From DAOUFU01 sp034429275 (GTDB lineage: Bacteria > Chloroflexota > Anaerolineae > Aggregatilineales > Aggregatilineaceae): a stretch of DNA of 10,833 nucleotides. Within the stretch, counting starts at the first letter, position 1; the number at the start of each line of letters is the position of its first letter. The stretch is from assembly GCA_034429275.1 (NCBI GenBank), contig DAOUFU010000232.1, positions 1 through 10,833 on the forward strand, in the 5' to 3' direction. Both the position numbers and the translations under genes were made by a program. Of the stretch, positions 7,130 to 10,833 are shown piece after piece. Under the pieces are notes generated by a model. The model saw nothing but the letters and a program-made list of their open reading frames with translations, searched no databases and was not told where the DNA came from.

Positions 7130-8074
7130 GTGAGCACCGACACGCTGACGTTTCTGGAAGCCCTGTTTGCCCCGTGCGAGCAGGGCTTTCTCACGTTCAC
7201 CGCTATTCACCCGGATGGGCGGCATCCGACACCCTCGCGGCATGTGCCGGTCGGTGATCCGGCCTGTCTTGCATGCACACTGGATAAGCTCAGGGCAGCC
7301 AACGAACAGGGTTGGGGCGCATATATGGCAATCGCCACCCGCAAGGCGAACCTCGGACGCTGGCGGCGCGGTAGGCAAGACGACCTGCTGGCGCTGCCTG
7401 CGTTGTTCGCCGACCTCGACCGCCCGCCGGAAGACGTCTTGCATGAGCTGCGCGACTTCCAACCGGCTCCGTCTTGCATTGTAGCGAGCGGAAGGGGCGT
7501 GCACGTGTACTGGCTGCTCGTCACGCCGACCCAGGACATGCGTCAGGCGAAGTCCGTCTTGCATGGCTTGGCCGCGGTCTTATGCGGTGATGGGATGTCG
7601 CCGGCCCAAAGTATGCGGGTGATCGGAACTCGCAATACCAAACAGCAAGCTGATGGCGCGCTGTGTCACCTGTTGGAGTTTCGCCCGGAGAGGCGGTACA
7701 CAATGGATGACTTCGCGCCCTACGCGATCTTGCCGCGCAAGACATGCTCCCACTCTCCACGCCAGACAACCGGCGAACTCAATCCGCGTGTGGTGGATGC
7801 ACTGGCCGATCGCTTCCTGGCGCACGGTTACAGACCCAGAGGGGCCTGGCTCAACGGTCCCTGCGTGTACCCGGAGCGCCACAAGCACGGCGACGCGCAC
7901 CCGTCGTTCGGCTACAATACGGCAAGTGGATATGGGTTCTGTCACGTCTGCGGCACGCTGCTGACTAAAGACCTGTGTGGCGCAGTGGGCATCGATCCGG
8001 CGGCCCTGGGCGGGTTGATGAAACCGGCGCGCGACACGATACCGGTTCAACTTCATCCATCTGTACGGCATTGA
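7130..8074 (+). CDS. RepB-like (archaeo-eukaryotic type) primase with C-terminal CHC2-like zinc finger
   Basis: The start is GTG at 7130, preceded by AGGCGG (7118-7123); upstream the same frame runs inside the helicase gene. The 314-residue product carries the motifs of the primase/polymerase superfamily: ALFADLD with metal-binding D95 and D97, SGRGVHVYW (120-128, H125), and MRVIGTRNTK (162-171). The C-terminal part has C245, H251/H253, PSFGY and FCHVCG (C271, C274), which resembles the DnaG-type CHC2 zinc finger that reads template DNA. Such proteins make primers for plasmids, phages and integrative elements. The gene is ten bases behind the helicase and almost certainly co-transcribed with it; a terminator begins directly after its stop. 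The primase fold call is firm. The substrate, and whether the protein starts replication alone, cannot be read from the sequence. Confidence 0.85.
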   Translation: MSTDTLTFLEALFAPCEQGFLTFTAIHPDGRHPTPSRHVPVGDPACLACTLDKLRAANEQGWGAYMAIATRKANLGRWRRGRQDDLLALPALFADLDRPPEDVLHELRDFQPAPSCIVASGRGVHVYWLLVTPTQDMRQAKSVLHGLAAVLCGDGMSPAQSMRVIGTRNTKQQADGALCHLLEFRPERRYTMDDFAPYAILPRKTCSHSPRQTTGELNPRVVDALADRFLAHGYRPRGAWLNGPCVYPERHKHGDAHPSFGYNTASGYGFCHVCGTLLTKDLCGAVGIDPAALGGLMKPARDTIPVQLHPSVRH

Positions 8075-8110
8075 GGCAGGGGGGCGCGAGCCTCCCGCCT
8101 TTCTTTTTTT
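8075..8110 (+). terminator. Rho-independent terminator after the primase gene
   Basis: Arms 8075-8085 and 8090-8099 pair (one bulged A, one G-T pair) around the tetraloop GCGA, followed by TTTCTTTTTTT. The hairpin begins on the base after the primase stop codon. Its 3' arm CCTCCCGCC (8091-8099) is also perfectly complementary to GGCGGGAGG at 8119-8127, so two alternative hairpins are possible. Confidence 0.85.
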
Positions 8111-8127
8111 GAGCGGGTGGCGGGAGG

Positions 8128-8424
8128 TTATTCGTCTGCGTTGGGCGTGCCGCTGCCCAGCGATGCGCGCAAGACATAGAGCAGATTGACCAGCCATTGT
8201 TCGGGGCCATGTTCTCGAATGGCCTGCGCGGCGGCCCGGATCCAGGTTTCGTCGTCAACCAGCTTCGGGAAATTCGCCGTAATCCCTGCATAGAGGGGGT
8301 TGCAGAACATCGCCCGGACCTGCGCAGCGGTCATTTGGCCGTCTTCACTGACGGTGAGGTCCACATTGGGTTTGGGCAGCGGCTTTTGGTCGGGCCGTTT
8401 GAAGGTCTTGGGAGTAGGGGACAT
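8128..8424 (-). CDS. Small hypothetical protein, 98 residues, convergent with the primase
   Basis: The start is ATG at 8424, preceded on the minus strand by a strong ribosome site ACGGAGGAAACACC; longer in-frame starts lie in hairpin-rich DNA and lack such a site. The product has a basic, Pro/Lys-rich N-terminus (KTFKRPDQKPLPKPN), then a compact domain with AAQVRAMFCNPLYAGI, DDETWIRAAAQAIREHG and EQWLVNLLYVLRASLG, likely two or three helices, and an acidic end. I do not recognise a named family. NPLYAG recalls the NPxYaG motif in the recombinase domain of large serine recombinases, but the rest of that domain is absent, so this may be chance. It is soluble and cytoplasmic by appearance. No T-run terminator lies beyond its stop, so its transcripts may run antisense into the primase gene. 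Confidence 0.75.
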   Translation of the reverse strand: MSPTPKTFKRPDQKPLPKPNVDLTVSEDGQMTAAQVRAMFCNPLYAGITANFPKLVDDETWIRAAAQAIREHGPEQWLVNLLYVLRASLGSGTPNADE

Positions 8425-8452
8425 GGTGTTTCCTCCGTGAACTGATGCGCTC

Positions 8453-8458
8453 ATTGTA
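8453..8458 (-). promoter_or_regulatory. Possible -10 box for the small minus-strand gene
   Basis: TACAAT on the minus strand matches the -10 consensus at five of six positions and lies about 29 bases upstream of the ATG at 8424. No good -35 box is found at 16-18 bases beyond it, so the call is weak. Confidence 0.3.
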
Positions 8459-8480
8459 ACCGCGAGGGTATGCTGCACGC

Positions 8481-8566
8481 CAGCACAACATGGATCGGCG
8501 CGACTCGGCCCCCAAAGCGACACCACGTGTCGGGATGCGGGCGTCGCGCGAGTCGTGCATCCGCTG
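8481..8566. repeat. Branched hairpin element in the gap before ssb
   Basis: GGAT (8492-8495) and GCGCGACTCG (8498-8507) pair with CGAGTCGTGC (8549-8558) and ATCC (8559-8562), one G-T pair included; CAGC (8481-8484) can pair with GCTG (8563-8566). Inside is the perfect hairpin CGACAC/GTGTCG (8518-8532). The architecture recalls the larger elements in this window on a smaller scale, but the sequence is not the same. Confidence 0.5.
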
Positions 8567-8804
8567 TCCCCCGTGTCTCCGCCGCGCCTTGATGAACCGC
8601 GCCGCACATCCACCGACCCCGGCTGTCTTGCGCTGCGCCACCTTCGCTCACGGTGCGCACCAGGTCTACGAGCCTTGCTCAGAGCGGTGCTGCAACTTGC
8701 CACCACTTTCTCCCACACGACAGCGCGGCTGCTCGCCTGCCATCGCCGGGGTGTTGGCTGCTCGCCGTGTCGTGCGATGCGGGAGATGCCCGCCAGCAGC
8801 CCGC
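8567..8804. other. Gene-free stretch with weaker hairpins and an 11-base direct repeat
   Basis: I see no gene here. TGCGCcACC and GGTGCGCA flank TTCGCTCAC around 8634-8658. CACGACA (8716-8722) pairs with TGTCGTG (8768-8774). GGCTGCTCGCC occurs twice in direct orientation, at 8727-8737 and 8756-8766, inside that last stem. The open frames crossing the stretch are Arg/Ala/Pro-rich and lack ribosome sites. Confidence 0.45.
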
Positions 8805-9091
8805 GATGAGTGCCCCGGTGGACATGCCCTCCTTCCGTTTTGCTGCCCAGGGCTGATGACTCGCGTTGCCATTGTGCCGAACCGCGCCGCCTGTCAAACC
8901 CGCCGCGCTGCGCCGGGTTCTGATGCCATGTCGACCTCCGGGCTGGTGCCGCTGCGCTCACCGGTCGACATGGCGCCTGCGGTGACAGGCGTCCGGGGAG
9001 CGGTTCGGCTGAGGGCGGGCAACGCATCAGCCCAACCGGGCGCAAAACAACAAAGGAGTGTCAGACAATGTCCACCTCAGCTACCCTCATC
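8805..9091. repeat. Large nested palindrome, element copy 2, running into the start of ssb
   Basis: Perfect arms nest around the centre near 8948: GATGAG 8805-8810 with 9086-9091; GGTGGACAT 8817-8825 with 9068-9076; CTCCTT 8829-8834 with 9053-9058; GTTTTGC 8837-8843 with 9042-9048; GCCC 8845-8848 with 9038-9041; GGGCTGAT 8850-8857 with 9026-9033; GCGTTGCC 8863-8870 with 9018-9025; GCCGAACCGC 8876-8885 with 9000-9009; CGCCTGTCA 8888-8896 with 8983-8991. Inside are the hairpin AACCCG/CGGGTT (8897-8919) and the 12-bp GCCATGTCGACC/GGTCGACATGGC (8925-8974), whose loop region (8940-8960) matches copy 1 at 19 of 21 bases. CCTGCGG (8976-8982) is also shared with copy 1 (1899-1905). The 3' arms contain the ssb ribosome site and start codon. 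An RNA leader, a DNA hairpin or a palindromic mobile repeat are all possible. Confidence 0.85.
9053..9070 (+). promoter_or_regulatory. ssb ribosome site and start codon inside palindrome arms
   Basis: AAGGAG (9053-9058) precedes the ssb ATG (9068) by nine bases. Both have perfect complements about 220-245 bases upstream (8829-8834, and 8817-8825 covering the ATG and next two codons). If the leader is transcribed from upstream of 8817, the folded RNA would hide the translation start. No promoter could be recognised, so whether this leader exists is not known. Confidence 0.5.
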
Positions 9092-9433
9092 TTCCGTGGC
9101 CGCCTGGGTTCCGACCCGCAGCTCCGCACGACGCAGACCGGCGAGCCGGTCGCCAACTTCAACCTGGCGATTGACCAGGGATACGGCGAGCGCAAGACCA
9201 CCGTCTGGGTGCGGGTCGCGGTCTGGGGCAAGCAGGCGGAAGCCTGCCACCAGCACCTGAGCAAGGGCGACCTGGTCTGCGTGCACGCGGAGCGCTTCCA
9301 GGGCGCGGTGTGGAGCGCGCAAGACAAGACGCCGCAGGGCCAGTTGGAAGTGACCGCCCGCCGCGTGGAGTTCATCATCACCAGGCGCGGACCGGCTGCC
9401 GACACCGGCGCAGAGGAGGATGTGCCCTTCTAG
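9068..9433 (+). CDS. ssb: Single-stranded DNA-binding protein
   Basis: This 121-residue protein coats single-stranded DNA during replication and repair. It starts like the family (TLIFRGRLGSDPQLRTTQTGEPVANFNLAID), continues through the OB-fold with TTVWVRVAVWGKQAEACHQHLSKGDLVCVHAE, and ends with the acidic tip EEDVPF that binds partner proteins. The linker between fold and tip is very short (about ten residues), as in many plasmid- and phage-borne SSBs; chromosomal ones are often longer. The ribosome site is AAGGAG. The gene stands alone between the palindromic element and its own terminator. It probably serves the same element as the primase and helicase upstream, although it is not in their operon. 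Confidence 0.95.
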   Translation: MSTSATLIFRGRLGSDPQLRTTQTGEPVANFNLAIDQGYGERKTTVWVRVAVWGKQAEACHQHLSKGDLVCVHAERFQGAVWSAQDKTPQGQLEVTARRVEFIITRRGPAADTGAEEDVPF

Positions 9434-9453
9434 CCCGCACGACATCCCCATAC

Positions 9454-9491
9454 CACAGAGCGGCACGCGAGAGCGTGCCGTTTCTGTGTTT
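9454..9491 (+). terminator. Rho-independent terminator after ssb
   Basis: CGGCACGC (9461-9468) and GCGTGCCG (9473-9480) pair perfectly around the GAGA loop. CACAGAG (9454-9460) extends the stem against TTCTGTG, and a T-rich stretch follows. It lies about 20 bases after the ssb stop. Confidence 0.75.
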
Positions 9492-9545
9492 CAGCCGGTC
9501 GCGCTTTTACACCCTCAGCCATAGAACCTTTGCAGTCCAATGCAG

Positions 9546-9575
9546 ATGACCCGGCGGCCTCTAGGACCTTATAAT
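9546..9575 (+). promoter_or_regulatory. Promoter of the EamA transporter gene
   Basis: TATAAT (9570-9575) is a perfect -10 box, with ATGACC (9546-9551) as a 4/6 -35 box 18 bases upstream. Transcription would begin near 9582, about 33 bases before the ATG at 9615. The transporter is therefore likely expressed independently of ssb. Confidence 0.6.
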
Positions 9576-9614
9576 ACGGCAGGTTGCGCGCTCTCCCCCT
9601 CTGAGGAGCACAGG

Positions 9615-10571
9615 ATGAAACCCTCACTCTGGCAGCGTTACAGTGCCGATATCAGTATGGCTGTTGCAGTGACCATTTGGGGCCTGCACTTCATTGTTGT
9701 CAAAGACGCCCTTGAGACGTTGTCCCCTCTCGTATTCAACGCCCTGCGTGTGGCGATTGCCCTTCTCGTCCTGCTCACATGGAGTCAACGGAGAGGGATC
9801 AGCCTCCGGGTTGACCGTCATGACTGGTCACGCCTGATTGCGTTGGGATTGGTGGGGCAGTTCGCACACCAATTGTTCTTTATCCTGAGTCTGGATCACA
9901 CAACCTCGACCAATACGTCGCTGCTGATCGCAACCGCGCCCACGTGGATCGCAGTGCTCTCGGTCTTGCTGGGGATCATCCGCTTCAATCGAGCGTTGGT
10001 TGTGGGCGTAGCAGCGACCATCACGGGCGTGACCCTGGTGACGTTGGGGCAGCCGGGAGCAGGCTTGTCGGTTTCGCCGGGTGATTTCCTGGGAATCGTG
10101 TTAGGCCTGGGGTCCGCCCTGGCGCTGGCCAGTTACAACATTGCGGTCAAGTCTTACATGGATCGTTATGGGGGTCTGCCCGTCGTGGTCTGGATCTTCA
10201 CATTCACTCTGATAGGTCTGTTGATTGCTTCAGCACCCGACTTAATCGCCCTTGACCCGGCTGATCTGACCCCGCGAGTCTGGCTCAGCCTGGTATACAG
10301 TGGGGCGTGCTCTGCTGCGCTGGGCTATATGCTCGAAACTCACGCCCTGCGCACCCTGGGATCCGCCCGCGCGGGCACGTACTACAACGCCATGCCTGTC
10401 ATTGCCGCTTCTGCCGGTGTGGTGCTGCTCGGTGATCCCATCACGGTGCTCATTGTGCTTGGAGGGCTGCTGACGCTAGGTGGAGTGATTGTCGTGCGTC
10501 GCAATTCCCATGCGCGATCTCCACAACCAGAGACGACCTCCCGGCCCGCTGTGGCTGGGGAGCTTGTTTGA
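9615..10571 (+). CDS. EamA / drug-metabolite transporter family permease
   Basis: This 318-residue membrane protein has about ten hydrophobic helices arranged as two EamA repeats. The first begins with SMAVAVTIWGLHFIVVKDAL and contains LSPLVFNALRVAIALLVLL. The second begins at GDFLGIVLGLGSALALASYNIAVK and contains ARAGTYYNAMPVIAASAGVVLLGDP, a signature region of the family. Members export or exchange small metabolites, amino acids or drugs; the substrate cannot be told from sequence. The start is ATG at 9615 with GAGGAG at 9603-9608; the frame upstream has no ribosome site and lies over the promoter. The codon use is less GC-extreme than in the helicase and primase, fitting a different origin. 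Its own promoter separates it from ssb. It may mark a return to chromosomal DNA or be cargo. Confidence 0.9.
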   Translation: MKPSLWQRYSADISMAVAVTIWGLHFIVVKDALETLSPLVFNALRVAIALLVLLTWSQRRGISLRVDRHDWSRLIALGLVGQFAHQLFFILSLDHTTSTNTSLLIATAPTWIAVLSVLLGIIRFNRALVVGVAATITGVTLVTLGQPGAGLSVSPGDFLGIVLGLGSALALASYNIAVKSYMDRYGGLPVVVWIFTFTLIGLLIASAPDLIALDPADLTPRVWLSLVYSGACSAALGYMLETHALRTLGSARAGTYYNAMPVIAASAGVVLLGDPITVLIVLGGLLTLGGVIVVRRNSHARSPQPETTSRPAVAGELV

Positions 10572-10593
10572 TGAGTGTGTTTGTGCGCACTTC

Positions 10594-10635
10594 GGGCGCG
10601 CCTCGCAGCGCGCCCAGTCGTCGCAGTGCGACGAC
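10594..10635. repeat. Two adjacent perfect hairpins after the transporter
   Basis: GGGCGCG (10594-10600) pairs with CGCGCCC (10609-10615), and GTCGTCGC (10617-10624) pairs with GCGACGAC (10628-10635). They start 22 bases after the transporter stop. No T-run follows, so intrinsic termination is unlikely. Confidence 0.55.
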
Positions 10636-10722
10636 CTACGCCCCCGGACAGCGCCATCCGCCGTGCAAGACGGTGCGTGTCTTGCGGAGGTCTGGGCGCA
10701 GCCTGGCTGTCCGGGAGCGTAG
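10636..10722. repeat. Branched palindromic element
   Basis: CTACGC (10636-10641) and CCCGGACAGC (10643-10652) pair with GCTGTCCGGG (10706-10715) and GCGTAG (10717-10722), a 17-position stem with one mismatch. Inside, CCG and CAAGAC (10661-10671) pair with GTCTTG and CGG (10679-10687) around GGTGCGT, with a two-base bulge. GTGCGA (10626-10631) can pair with TCGCAC (10737-10742) outside. The layout resembles the central part of the two larger elements, without their shared loop. Confidence 0.6.
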
Positions 10723-10764
10723 CGAGCTAAAACCGCTCGCACCTCATGCGCCGGTGGGGCTGGC

Positions 10765-10813
10765 GTGACGCGCCTGGGCGCGTCACCCGCACGGATGGCT
10801 GCGCATCCGTGCG
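10765..10813. repeat. Two perfect 10-bp hairpins at the window end
   Basis: GTGACGCGCC (10765-10774) pairs with GGCGCGTCAC (10777-10786). CGCACGGATG (10788-10797) pairs with CATCCGTGCG (10804-10813) around the loop GCTGCG. They are one base apart. The window ends 20 bases later, so a larger structure could continue beyond it. Confidence 0.6.
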
Positions 10814-10833
10814 GCCTGTCGGACCGGCTCGCC

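Noticed and set aside
4633..7200. Long minus-strand frames (403 and 434 codons) opposite the helicase
   Set aside because: They are antisense of the helicase gene, whose motifs are unmistakable. They lack ribosome sites and have the compositional bias of shadow frames.
8425..9045. Longer start for the small minus-strand gene
   Set aside because: The extension runs through the hairpin-filled gap. The ATG at 8424 has a strong ribosome site directly upstream.
8490..9260. Plus-strand frame of 256 codons overlapping the start of ssb
   Set aside because: It crosses the hairpin region and runs into ssb in another frame, has no ribosome site and encodes an Arg/Pro/Ala-rich product.
1..10833. CRISPR array
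   Set aside because: No regularly spaced direct repeats were found. The only direct repeats seen are isolated pairs (1702/2059 and 8727/8756).

Overview
The window is GC-rich bacterial DNA that looks like the replication and maintenance part of an accessory element next to ordinary chromosomal DNA. Nothing in it identifies the host. GC-rich coding, Shine-Dalgarno sites on nearly every gene, and many long palindromic intergenic repeats would fit Chloroflexota or a similar GC-rich phylum, but this is a weak guess.

Layout. Positions 1-1571 (minus strand) hold the N-terminal 523 residues of a large type IIG-like restriction/methylation enzyme, cut by the window edge, with a good sigma70-type promoter (1621-1649). 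A gene-free stretch (1572-2381) follows, filled by a long nested imperfect palindrome (about 1718-2038) and smaller hairpins. Two overlapping genes of unknown function (2382-3050 and 3043-3618) end at a strong terminator (3636-3669). Directly behind it lies a second two-gene unit: a 1143-residue fusion of an adenine-type DNA methyltransferase with an SF2 helicase (3688-7119), and a RepB-like archaeo-eukaryotic-type primase with a C-terminal zinc finger (7130-8074), closed by a terminator (8075-8110). A small unknown gene (8128-8424) points back toward the primase. A 643-base gene-free stretch of hairpins leads into a single-stranded DNA-binding protein gene, ssb (9068-9433), with its own terminator. 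A drug/metabolite (EamA) transporter with its own promoter (9615-10571) and another run of perfect hairpins finish the window.

How the genes may work together. Primase, helicase/methyltransferase and SSB are the parts expected of a self-replicating or integrative element. The helicase ends in QLALF, which resembles the bacterial sliding-clamp binding pentapeptide and would tie it to replication. The type IIG enzyme may be a defence gene carried nearby. The transporter looks like a separate cargo or chromosomal gene.

The most interesting signal is non-coding. Two intergenic elements, about 7 kb apart, share one architecture: a stack of perfect nested stems closing on a junction with a 6-bp hairpin, a hairpin with a perfect 12-bp stem, and a CCTGCGG segment. 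Most stem sequences differ between the copies, while the loop of the 12-bp hairpin is 19/21 identical. The second copy runs into ssb, and its outer stems pair with the ssb Shine-Dalgarno site and first three codons. This suggests a family of structured RNA or DNA elements, one of which may control ssb translation.
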